A stretch of 12,614 nucleotides of DNA from Pavlovales sp. CCMP2436 (taxonomy: Eukaryota; Haptophyta; Pavlovophyceae; Pavlovales): assembly GCA_026770615.1 (NCBI GenBank), contig MU631995.1:6723-19336 (forward strand), in the 5' to 3' direction. The notes under the pieces were generated by a model that did no database searches, was not told where the DNA came from, and was given only the letters and a program-made list of their open reading frames with translations. Below, in pieces: positions 1 through 7,264 of the stretch. Both the position numbers and the translations under genes were made by a program. Numbering within the stretch: position 1 is the stretch's first letter; each line of letters starts with the position of its first letter.

Positions 1-39
1 CCCCTATTTCTTACTAGCTGTGAGTGCATTTCGGAGTCA

Positions 40-121
40 CATCAAGTGATGCTCCACCGCCTCACGTTATCTGCCCCTCTCCCCTCCCCACAGGACGCAA
101 GCAATGAGTCATCTCCTGGCC
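40..121 (+). repeat. Two degenerate copies of the start of formin exon 201-291
   Basis: Bases 40-66 match 202-228 of the exon with about four mismatches, sharing the run ccaccgcctcacg. Bases 92-112 match 199-219, including the acceptor AG and gacgcaagc. The second copy has a better pyrimidine tract (ctcccctccccacag) than the acceptor used in the model at 199-200, so it may be an alternative acceptor. Seen directly; function unknown. Confidence 0.7.
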
Positions 122-200
122 CTGCTCCCTCTGCCTCATTCTCCTATTCAGATTGATATATGTATAATTACATTCACATTTACATTTATATTTATCATAG

Positions 201-1742
201 GACGCAAGCGATGCGCCACCGCCTCACGCTGCCCGCCTTGGTGCGCGCCGCTCGCTCAGACGCGGGCAGGATGCGACGCTGCTGTGTGGAGGTATGTTAT
301 TTTATATTTCATGGTGTAGTTAAAATTATTAATAAATTTTATATTACAAGAGAGAGGGGAGGATGAGACGCTGCCGCACAGAGGTCATAATATACCGCTT
401 CTTGTTATACATGAATTGCGACACCCACAAATATAAACCCACAAATATGATGTAAAATTGAAAGCCCCCCGCCCGCCCGCCCGCCCGCGCGCCGCTGGTG
501 CGAGATTCAGCGGGTGTCCCAAATCGTTTATGTATGTTGAATCATATTCATTTGCATTCTATTTTTTTCATTGTTGTTGTTGTTGACTGATTCCCTGCTG
601 TCTGCCCCCCACCCCTCCCCTTTTTTTTTCTCCTCTGTGTGTGTGCAGGTGCAGGACTCTGCGGGCCTCAAGGCGTTGCTCAGCGCTCTCTTGACTGCCG
701 GCAACTTCGTCAACGCGGGCTCGGCGAGGGCGGGAGCGGCGGGTGTGCACCTGGACGCACTCGAAAAGGTGCTGCTGATTCTTGTTTATTGTACATTGTA
801 ACCCCCCCCCCTCTCCCCCCTTCCTCAATGGCGGGGTGCACCTACGCGGCCTCGAAAGGTTTTTTTTGTTTTTTGTTTTTGTTTTTGTTTAACACCCCCC
901 CCCCCCCATCCCCCTTATAAGGCAGCGATGCTGCGGTCGGCGGACAGGCGCACCACTTTCCTGCGCACGTTGGCGGGGATGCGTCGCCCGGCGCGCGAAG
1001 CGGGCAGGTACTTTTTTTTAATGTTTATTTTCCCTTTTCCCTTTTTGTGGGGGGAGGGACACTCTTGTATTATCTTCGTCACACCCTTTGTGCACTCCCT
1101 ATCTGAATCCCCAGGGAGCTTGCCGCGGAGATGCCCTCGCTGTTCGAGGGGGGAGGGGACGCGGGCACGACTGGCGAGCTGCGCTCACAGGTAATTCGTA
1201 AAAAGAAAGCGAAAAAGAAAGAGAAAAAGACGACTACTACTACCACTACTACCACTAGCCCTACACACATTCAGCAGTCCACCGTTGCCCTATCCACTGG
1301 GTCTCACCCTTATCCCTAACTATAGTATTGATTTCGGCGCCTATTCCCTACCCTGAAACAAGGTCAATATTTTTGGCTATCCCCTCTGACCCTTTTGCGT
1401 GTGTTTTTTGCGTTTCTTTTTTGTTTGAAGGTGGGCGGCTGTCGCGCGGCGCTGGCGAGCGTGCGGCACGAGCTCGCCCTGGTGCCCGTCGGCGACGTGG
1501 AGGAGGACATCGAGCAGTCGCTCGCGGGCGAGCTCGACATGCCGAGGCGCTTTAAGCTGGTGATGGCCGACTTTGCGGACGGCGCCGCCGCCGAGCTATT
1601 GAAGCTGGACGAGGAGCTGTCCGAGCTGGAGGTTGCGCAGCGCGAGCTCTCAGTCTTTGCGGGCGAGGAGGCGGGCAAGGCGGATGCCGACGATGTGCTC
1701 GAGCGCGTGCGTGCGGCAGTCGAGCATCTGCGGGGGGCGTAG
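201..1742 (+). CDS. Formin, FH2 domain C-terminal part (5 exons, 5'-partial)
   Basis: Five exons join in consistent phase: 201-291 (enters with one base completing a codon, ends phase 0), 649-768, 922-1007 (ends after two bases of a codon), 1115-1190 and 1431-1742, with TAG at 1740-1742. All introns are GT-AG. The product reads as the second half of a formin homology 2 domain: a helical stretch (RMRRCCVE, then VQDSAGLKALLSALL), the FH2 hallmark GNxxN as LTAGNFVNAG, then VHLDALEK, the ADRRTTFLRTL stretch matching the family's 'TxLxxL' helix, and a long charged C-terminal helical region with ADFADGAAAELLKLDEEL and an FAGEEAGKADADDVLERV tail. FH2 domains dimerise to nucleate and processively elongate actin filaments. 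The protein ends right after FH2, so no DAD tail is visible. The start, FH1 and the first half of FH2 lie upstream. The exon at 201-291 is less certain than the other four. Confidence 0.85.
361..388 (+). repeat. Degenerate copy of the end and donor of formin exon 201-291
   Basis: Bases 361-383 align without gaps to exon end 269-291 (17 of 23 identical) and are followed by GT, as in the real donor. The peptide read in the same frame would change from RMRRCCVE to RMRRCRTE. Five of the six differences are transitions. It lies 92 bp downstream, inside the intron 292-648. Confidence 0.65.
465..488 (+). repeat. CCCG tetranucleotide tract
   Basis: A C-rich run followed by several tandem gccc units in the formin intron 292-648. 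The rest of this intron is AT-rich with a TTG microsatellite (573-585) and a T-rich acceptor tract ending gtgtgtgcag. Confidence 0.8.
831..860 (+). repeat. Degenerate copy of the end and donor of formin exon 649-768
   Basis: Bases 831-860 resemble exon end 739-770. Both read gcggg...tgcacct...cg...ctcgaaa...ggt, so the copy keeps the donor GT. Small indels break the frame, so it is not a usable duplicate exon. It sits inside the intron 769-921 and is followed by a T-rich microsatellite. Confidence 0.6.
1228..1256 (+). repeat. ACT trinucleotide repeat in formin intron 1191-1430
   Basis: An imperfect act/cca trinucleotide tract. The same intron also has an A-rich start and a T-rich acceptor region ending tttgtttgaag at 1430. 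Confidence 0.8.
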
Positions 1743-1778
1743 GCTGTCGTGTGATAGTTGGATTGATACGTATTATTT

Positions 1779-1784
1779 ATTAAA
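1779..1784 (+). promoter_or_regulatory. Possible polyadenylation signal of the formin
   Basis: ATTAAA about 37 bases after the formin stop, in a short AT-rich stretch. It is a common variant of AATAAA; assignment rests on position only. Confidence 0.4.
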
Positions 1785-2611
1785 CGACGTGCGCTTTGTG
1801 CAGCTAGACCGCGTTTAGATGCATGAGTCCATGACGAATTAGCGGCCGTGCACAGTGCATGCATGCGTGCATGCATGCAGAGCCATCTTCGACTGATGCT
1901 TGCAGGGAAACCCTGATTGCCCCTGTGCCCTGCCGCGAGTCTGCCGCGACGGCCCTGGCGGCCCGCCACGGCAAAGTAAGTCGTCGGGTGGGTCCATCTC
2001 GAGCCTGCGCTCGCGCTCGCGCTCGCGCTGAGCGACCGTCGCGAGACGCATGCACGCGGTGAGCGCGGAGTGCGCGCAGAACGCCCTCTTGGGATGCGAC
2101 GTCCGTTCAGACTCGCTTCCCTTGAGAAAGAGGAGTGTAGAGCTATAGGCGCGAGCCCGCTTAGAGAATGGCGCGTCACTCAGTCATATTTCTCAAATAT
2201 TGTTATGCACCGGAGCATCCAGCCCGTTTCCTGCGGCCCCTATCCCTTCTCTGGCTGCGGTCTAAAGCGCAGAGGGCACTTCCACGCTGAATTCTATAGT
2301 TATTACTAACTATAGGATCGCTCAGCACACACGTTTTCACTATATAGGAATTAGGATCTTGCCGCCGCCGCCTTCCATGTGCCGTTGTCGTCTTCATCCC
2401 AGCCGCCCACGTTCGACTTCCACTACAGCGAGCCGTCTCCTTTTCTCGAGCTGCTGCGTATGTGCTGCCACAGTCCCCTCACCTCGTTTAAAACGGCACC
2501 GATCAGCCGCGGGAGGAAGGTGGCGCAACCACGGTGCTCCTCTGCACTTACAAACAAACTAAGCCAAATTGATGCCCAATTAACCAAGGGTTTTAACTTA
2601 CTGGTTATAAG
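1785..2611. other. Stretch without a convincing gene; palindrome and simple repeats
   Basis: Bases 1856-1879 form a near-perfect palindrome of tgca units (RY-type CATGCATG core). Bases 2006-2029 are a gctcgc hexamer repeat. Two open stretches, 2070-2309 and 2355-2615, could be exons: the second follows an AG at 2353-2354 and reads PPTFDFHYSEPSPFLELLRM, which looks protein-like. Neither matches a family I recognise, and their composition and splice context do not settle it. The long antisense reading frames here fit GC-rich shadow frames. Confidence 0.4.
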
Positions 2612-2673
2612 TTGAACACAATGCTGAGCGTGCCGGACGGGTCGCGAACTTGAACACAATGCTGAGCGTGCCG
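2612..2673 (+). repeat. Exact 24-bp tandem duplication, 38-bp period
   Basis: The 24 bases 2612-2635 (starting ttgaacacaatgctgagc) recur exactly at 2650-2673. Each copy has an ATG, but the two ATGs are 38 bases apart and so in different frames; both frames close quickly. The offset suggests a recent local duplication rather than a coding repeat. Confidence 0.9.
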
Positions 2674-3470
2674 TCCGGATCACACCGCTGCGCAAGCTGA
2701 TCGAGCAGGCGGCGGCCAGCGTTGGTCTAGAGGCGGCTGGCAAGCGCGAGCCGTCCGGATCTCGCCGCGTGCGCAAACCGTCCGCGAAGGCGGCGGCCAG
2801 CGCTGCGGCGGAGGCGGCTGGCGAGCGCGAGCCCGAGAGCTCTACCTCGGGGGACTCGGCGGCGACACGCGCGCGCGAGGTGGGGGAGAGCGCGGAGCAT
2901 GACGAGGGCGAGGAGTCGGAGCTCGCCTCGTCTGATGCGTGGGAGGAGGCGGTGGCGGAAGTGGAGGCGCTGGAGGAGGCGGAGGCGGAGGCGGTGGCTG
3001 CGGCGCTGGAGGCGGAGCCTACGAGCAGCCCGCGGGACACGGACGCGGGCGTGCGGGCAGCCCTCGCCATCCTCGATGAAGTGTCCGTTCCGCATCTCGG
3101 CAAATGGGCGGGTCTATGCATTTGACCAATCCACGCGCAAGACTGGGGGCCCGCTCGGCACACCCTTCCTCCTTCCGCCGCCTGGTGCTGTCGGCGAGCC
3201 CCGCTCTTTCGAGCCGTGGAGTCTGGAATTGTCAAGCCTCACTGCTGCCGGCCCTCGCTTCTACATGCCCCCGCAGCTGCAGATCGAGCTCGGCCTCAGC
3301 CACGCATCAGCATCCTGATTGCAGCTGCCAGTGTGCGTCCCAATCGGCGCATGCGTCTGCAAGGATGGCTGGTTTGAGCTGGGCGCAACTGCGAGCTCGT
3401 TGGAAAGCATTCTCGCTGGCTGCGCGGGCTGGCGCGTCGCTATTCGCTATAACCTGCGCCTCGGAGAGGT
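2628..3470 (+). pseudogene. Unrecognised coding stretch, probably decayed
   Basis: The first frame is open from 2628 to a TGA at about 3124. It encodes an Ala/Glu-rich segment with an 81-bp internal duplication, a very acidic middle (EHDEGEESELASSDAWEE) and a long EAEAEAV helix. The adjacent frame takes over near 3085-3120 (ANGRVYAFDQSTRKTGGPLG, then PPPGAVGEPRSFEPWSLEL, then FYMPPQLQIELGLS). It meets an in-frame TGA at 3316-3318 and stays open in the same frame to 3470 (CVCKDGWFELGATASSLESI, then WRVAIRYNLRLGE), where GAG is followed by the donor-like gtacgt. The second-frame peptides have a natural, globular look. So this is either a pseudogene with one frameshift and one stop, or a gene with introns I have not resolved. 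No family was recognised and no start codon is assigned. Confidence 0.4.
2706..2833 (+). repeat. 81-bp tandem duplication within the alanine-rich coding stretch
   Basis: Bases 2706-2752 and 2787-2833 are similar (ggcggcggccagcg, then gaggcggctggc, then agcgcgagcc). The period is 81, a multiple of three. In the frame open from 2628 the copies read AAASVGLEAAGKREP and AAASAAAEAAGEREP, so the duplication is frame-preserving, unlike the neighbouring 38-bp one. Confidence 0.8.
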
Positions 3471-4451
3471 ACGTCAACACCGACGGGTAGTCGTTCCGCA
3501 CAAATCTAGTACTCTCACCGCACTGATGTGCCGTGATACCGTACCAGCCGCTGATCCTCCCGAAAACAGGTCCGACCGTTGCCACCGCACCCCACCCGAA
3601 GCGGTGCGCATCAGTTGAGCCGGAGCTGTTGAAGATGCTGATACAGCAGCACGCCCCCCTCCCGCCTAAGGGTAGAGGGCCGAACAAGAAGCGGTGATCA
3701 AGTACATCCAATACAGTGCCCTCGCTCCAAGACGTATATCCTGGTGAAGGATCGCGATGCGCGCCGAGCGCGCCGTGCAGTCTATGTAGCCCAGTGCACG
3801 GCGTGTAAGCACACATGCGCGTGCAAGCGCCAATGTACTGCGATACGATATAGCTGCCAGTTGATTAAAATTAGAAAAAAAAATTATGAACGTAAATATT
3901 AGCCGTATGAAAGTCAGAGTCAAGGTGATAGGCCTTCGAGAAAAATCTGCAGCTTTGCACAACATTGAGTAGACCCGCCGAACCTGCCTCCGCCGAATAT
4001 AACTCCGGGGGGCGCGTGTCCGCCGAGCCCAACAATACAACGGCGGCTCGCAAATTACCGGCGATTTTTTTTTAAATATACGGGGTATGTATTTAAAAAA
4101 AATCTCGCTCCAGCGTACACTATTTTGGCTTTAGGTGTTCTCACGCCCTCGTTCTCTCAGCGTCCTGCTTCGCGCGCGGCCGATTACCGAGTCCGGGGGG
4201 CGAGCGCATGCCTGCAGGCGGGTGCGCACGATCACAGCCGAAGAGGCCGATGTTAGTGCGATCGGATCGGGCAACCCCTCGGCGCTAGTATCTACTTCTC
4301 GAGAAGTGCCAGCCCTGTCCACACGGCGCATGCTTTGGACCCAAATGTCATAGCTATTTTTTCGTTAGCCACACCTTCCCGTCCGGTTATACTTTAATTT
4401 GTCTAGTTTGCCACAAACTTGCTGACATTTGCTTGTTCGGCCGCCTTCCAG
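3471..4451. other. Long stretch without a clear gene, possibly an intron
   Basis: If the donor-like gtacgt at 3471 and the acceptor cttccag at 4445-4451 belong together, this is one 981-bp intron with phase 0 at both ends. It contains a large inverted repeat (4061-4108). It also has a short open stretch after an AG at about 4160, ending with TAG at 4351-4353, which I cannot assign. Nothing else recognisable is present. Confidence 0.35.
4061..4108. repeat. Inverted repeat (hairpin) of gcga-T-run / A-run-tcgc
   Basis: Arms 4061-4081 and 4089-4108 are nearly complementary: gcga plus nine T plus aaatatac against gtatttaa, A-run and tctcgc, with a 7-base loop. The arms differ by a few bases. This could be an extruding cruciform, a foldback remnant or chance pairing in AT-rich DNA. 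Confidence 0.6.
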
Positions 4452-4517
4452 TCCGGCGCGCGCGACGAGCTGGCGCGCGGGGCGTGCGCCTTCGCTCGCA
4501 AGCCCCTGCTTTTCTAG
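4452..4517 (+). CDS. Candidate terminal exon of an unrecognised gene
   Basis: A GC-rich 66-base segment follows a good intron end (ttgctgacat as possible branch site, then ggccgccttccag). It reads in phase 0 as SGARDELARGACAFARKP, then LLF and TAG at 4515-4517, with gtgagttattagttatt following the stop. The abrupt composition change at both sides is like the verified exons of this window. The donor-like site after 3470 is also phase 0, so the two could join, but no homology supports this and the link is inference. Confidence 0.35.
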   Translation, partial: SGARDELARGACAFARKPLLF

Positions 4518-4851
4518 AGTGGTGAGTTATTAGTTATTACTTCCTGTCACAGATTCGCGATTTTTTTTGATTTAAACGGGCTCATCAGTCCAACCCGCCT
4601 GCGCCATCCTAGTTTCGGTGCGCGCCCAGGCTAACCTGCACGGGCTGCGCACGGGCTGTGCTGCACGGGTAGCTCGACGACTGCTCATGCGCAGGGTACT
4701 GCACGCACGCGCGAACCCGTGACCCAATATTCCCGCGCCGCCTCCCCGGCAAAAAAGCATGGCGGCAGTCTGCTAGAGGATCTGCTGGGTGCAGAGAGAT
4801 CTCGGGCGCACATCCCAGGTCAGCCAGCATCTCACACGCACGTGCTTGCTA

Positions 4852-5718
4852 ATGTGGCGCGTATACCCCCTGGCCTCGTCTATTTGGCGATCCGCGCTCG
4901 GCGCGAGCGGGCCTCTCGCAGCCTCATGCCGCAACACGGCGCTGGCGCCCCTGCTCGCATTGCTGGGCTTGGCTTCGGCCAGCGGCAGCAGGGACGTCGC
5001 GCGGTACGGAGCTGCGTTAGGCGCGGACGGGCTCGTGCGCCTGGTCGCGTACGGCGCACTGCTCTCGCCGCGGGTCCTCACTGGCCGCGGGCTGGGTGGA
5101 ATTGAGTGCGAGGGCCCGTGCGTGGTCCAGGGGCACCGACTCGCCTTCCGCGTGCGAAGAGCGGCATACGCGACGCTGCTGCCGAACGAGGGCTCGGGCG
5201 CGGGCGGGGATGAGGGCGAGAACGAGGGCGAGAATGGCGCTGCGCCCGAGGCGGAGGGTTGCGTCTACCGACTGAGCAGCGCGCAGCTCGCTCAACTCGG
5301 TGAGCGCGAGGGCGGATACAGCCTGCAGCGCCTACGCGTGCGCATGCGCCGGCGAGAAGAGGCAGGCATACCGATGGCCAGCGGAGGCCGCGGCCTAAGC
5401 GACGCGCAGCCGCCGGTGGAGGCGATGGTCTTCTTAGCCACGCGGTGGGACTTGCTGCCGGCAGACGCGGCGCCAAGCGCACGCTACCTTGCGAAAATGC
5501 TGGCGGGCGCGGAGGCGCGCGGCCTGAGCGAGGGCTACCGCCGTTGGCTGGGCACGCAGCGGACTAGCGAGCAGGCGCGGCTGGCGATGGCGGCGGCGGC
5601 GGCCAGCAGCCGGCGGCGGGTGTACGGCGGTGCGGCGCCGACGGGGGTGTGGCTGCTTGCGCTCGCGGGGGCGGCGACGCTCTCGGCGACGACGGTACCG
5701 CATATATATAGCCAATAA
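4852..5718 (+). CDS. Gamma-glutamylcyclotransferase-like (GGCT/AIG2 fold) protein, 288 aa
   Basis: Single open frame. GGCT enzymes cut gamma-glutamyl amino acids or glutathione to 5-oxoproline in glutathione turnover. Visible family marks (residues from the ATG at 4852): the beta-strand with the substrate loop, VAYGALLSP at 65-73 (family FxYGSxxxP-like); LAFRVRRAAYATLLPN; the GC-YRLS strand at 136-142; the EREGGY motif at 151-156, whose Glu is the expected catalytic acid; and the C-terminal signature PSARYLAKMLAGAEARGLSE at 208-227 followed by GYRRWL. An acidic Glu/Gly insert lies at about 112-136. The first 45 residues carry a hydrophobic LAPLLALLGLASA segment (signal or organelle presequence), and residues 265-282 form another hydrophobic stretch near the end, so membrane association is possible. 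ATG 4789 in the same frame is an alternative start; 4852 is preferred because the presequence begins cleanly there. The Ser usual after YG is Ala, which is unusual. Confidence 0.75.
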   Translation: MWRVYPLASSIWRSALGASGPLAASCRNTALAPLLALLGLASASGSRDVARYGAALGADGLVRLVAYGALLSPRVLTGRGLGGIECEGPCVVQGHRLAFRVRRAAYATLLPNEGSGAGGDEGENEGENGAAPEAEGCVYRLSSAQLAQLGEREGGYSLQRLRVRMRRREEAGIPMASGGRGLSDAQPPVEAMVFLATRWDLLPADAAPSARYLAKMLAGAEARGLSEGYRRWLGTQRTSEQARLAMAAAAASSRRRVYGGAAPTGVWLLALAGAATLSATTVPHIYSQ

Positions 5719-5796
5719 GTCTTCCGTTTTGTAGGCATTTTAAAGTAACATATTAACAGTGGCGTTTTCGCCGAAGGCTAAAGTCCTATGAACTTC

Positions 5797-5802
5797 AATA
5801 AA
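5797..5802 (+). promoter_or_regulatory. Polyadenylation signal of the GGCT-like gene
   Basis: AATAAA about 79 bases downstream of the stop in AT-rich DNA, the expected place for a 3' end signal. It lies inside the first intergenic repeat copy, so the repeat may carry it. Confidence 0.5.
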
Positions 5803-5927
5803 TCCGCGGCATAAAAAATTTAACACAAAGCATCTCGGCCGACCCGGAAAACATAAATGTCGGATCGCAAATCCTGGATTAGGTGCGATCCCGGTTTCGT
5901 TCCTCCCTCCTGGCGCGTTCTGCCCTT

Positions 5928-6082
5928 CCGGCTCTTAGAAAGCCCCGCAGGGCCCCCGGGGGCCCCGCCGGAGGCGCCTATGTGACTAACATATAACTAA
6001 CTTGTCACATAGCCCGGGGGCCCACGGGGCCCCACGGATACCGCGGATAATCCCCGTACGTTACGCCTTTTCTAAGAGCCGG
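5928..6082. mobile_element. Foldback MITE-like element, copy 1 (155 bp)
   Basis: The ends are perfect 14-bp inverted repeats (ccggctcttagaaa and its complement). It is flanked by an exact 8-bp direct repeat ctgccctt at 5920-5927 and 6083-6090. The GC-rich arms (gggcccccgggggcccc against cccgggggcccacggggccc) pair on folding, around a central hairpin ctatgtgac (5978-5986) / gtcacatag (6004-6012). It has no coding capacity, so it must move using a transposase made elsewhere. 8-bp target duplications are typical of hAT and some other cut-and-paste families and of algal introners; the terminal sequence does not let me choose. This copy has about 9 extra bases near 6045 compared with copies 2 and 3. 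Confidence 0.9.
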
Positions 6083-6311
6083 CTGCCCTTATCCTGCCAG
6101 CGTTTTTCGCCCAAAAATTAATTTGCCGCTACCGTGTGATGTGACTCTTACAAGTTAATCGGTGGTAAAAGGCTAATAAGCAAACGGCCTCGCTCGGAAA
6201 CGACACGCTGTCACGCAAAATACACACTACACCCACCCATCCACACACACATAGTGTCACACAAGGTGTGTGTGACTGCTATCCCGCCGTTGCGTACCTC
6301 TCCTGGCTCCC

Positions 6312-6457
6312 CCGGCTCTTAGAAAGCCCCGCAGGGCCCCCGGGGGCCCCGCCGGAGGCGCCTATGTGACTAACATATAACTAACTTGTCACATAGCCCG
6401 GGGGCCCACGGGGCCCCACGGATAATCCCCGTACGTTACGCCTTTTCTAAGAGCCGG
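6312..6457. mobile_element. Foldback MITE-like element, copy 2 (146 bp)
   Basis: Same terminal inverted repeats and interior as copy 1, apart from the missing 9 bases. The left flank is ctggctcc (6303-6310) plus one extra c; the right flank is the 7-bp tggctcc (6458-6464) that separates it from copy 3. Near-identity to the other copies implies recent movement or gene conversion. Confidence 0.9.
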
Positions 6458-6464
6458 TGGCTCC

Positions 6465-6610
6465 CCGGCTCTTAGAAAGCCCCGCAGGGCCCCCGGGGGC
6501 CCCGCCGGAGGCGCCTATGTGACTAACATATAACTAACTTGTCACATAGCCCGGGGGCCCACGGGGCCCCACGGATATTCCCCGTACGTTACGCCTTTTC
6601 TAAGAGCCGG
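6465..6610. mobile_element. Foldback MITE-like element, copy 3 (146 bp)
   Basis: In tandem with copy 2 in the same orientation, separated by tggctcc only. The right flank ctggctcc (6611-6618) equals the left flank of copy 2, so the pair together is bounded by an 8-bp direct repeat. It differs from copy 2 at a base or two around 6577 (gatatt against gataat). Confidence 0.9.
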
Positions 6611-6618
6611 CTGGCTCC

Positions 6619-6843
6619 TCACTTGCCAGCGTTTTTCGCCCCAAATTAAAATTGGTCACTCCCTGGCGTTCAGCCTCGCCGCTTAGAAACGACATGTAGT
6701 CCGATCCAGCATTGCACGCATACTTGTGTGGTGGTGTGACTGGTTTCCTCTAACGCATATTTCGCCTAAAAGTTGAAACACTTCAACTTTTCAAAACACT
6801 GAATTTCAATTCGCTTTTTGCGCCGCTTTGTTTCGCCGCTTTG
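6619..6843. repeat. Intergenic repeat copy B
   Basis: Matches 7003-7235 of copy C, about 385 bp away. Shared landmarks are ttgccagcgtttttcgcc, attggtc, ctccctggcgtt, agcctcgcc, aaacgacatgtagtccgat, gaaacactt and caactttt. It contains a perfect 10-bp-arm hairpin, aaaagttgaa (6768-6777) / ttcaactttt (6782-6791), with loop acac. Copy C keeps only a weakened form of it. Confidence 0.75.
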
Positions 6844-7235
6844 TCCCGCCTAATTAAAGTCCAATGAACTTACATCCAACGGGATTAAAAATCAACAGAC
6901 AACACAAAGCAGCTCCAGGCCGGCCCGGCAAACGTAAATCCCAGATCCCAGTTTGTAAGGTGCGATCCCAGTTTCGTCCCTCCCTCCTGGCGTCCTGCTT
7001 TTATCTTGCCAGCGTTTTTCGCCCAAATAAAATTGGTCGCTCCCTGGCGTTTAGCCTCGCCACTTCTAAACGACACGTAGTCCGATCCGGCAGAGCACGC
7101 ACACACGCGAGGTGGTGTGCCTGCCAGGCCTCCAACGTTTTTCGCCCAACATCTGAAACACTTACAACTTTTGAAAACACGGAATTTGAAAAAAAGCCCG
7201 CCGCATTTGTCCGGCGCCGCAAAGCCGCTGCACTC
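6844..7235. repeat. Intergenic repeat copy C, immediately upstream of the Cys-rich gene
   Basis: The only copy without the foldback element. Its sequence cctgcttttatcttgcc at 6994-7010 lines up with the insertion points in copies A and B and serves as an empty site. It ends about 30 bases before the ATG at 7265, so it probably contains the promoter and 5' UTR of that gene. No TATA box was seen. Confidence 0.7.
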
Positions 7236-7264
7236 GACTCACGTCACGTTGGCGCTCCAACGCG

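Larger units (their letters stand above)
5773..6130. repeat. Intergenic repeat copy A (interrupted by foldback element 1)
   Basis: Bases 5773-5919 match 6844-6997 (shared landmarks: aacacaaagca, aggtgcgatccc, gtttcgt, cctccctcctggcg). Bases 6091-6125 match 7001-7033 (tgccagcgtttttcgccca). The copy is split only by the 155-bp element and its target duplication. Downstream to about 6300 it diverges and becomes CA/TG-rich, with an inverted gtcacaca/tgtgtgac near 6258-6278. Confidence 0.75.

Noticed and set aside
1364..2179. 271-residue antisense reading frame
   Set aside because: It lies opposite the last formin exon, whose phase and FH2 pattern are clear. GC-rich exons commonly leave open shadow frames, and its peptide is Ser/Arg/Ala-rich without domains.
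2423..3235. 270-residue antisense reading frame rich in Ser and Ala
   Set aside because: It is the complement of an Ala/Glu-rich sense stretch, which gives Ser/Ala runs on the other strand. No start context or domain was seen.
4135..4353. 72-residue open frame after 4135 as a gene
   Set aside because: No domain, uneven composition and no supporting splice phase; only noted within the surrounding stretch.
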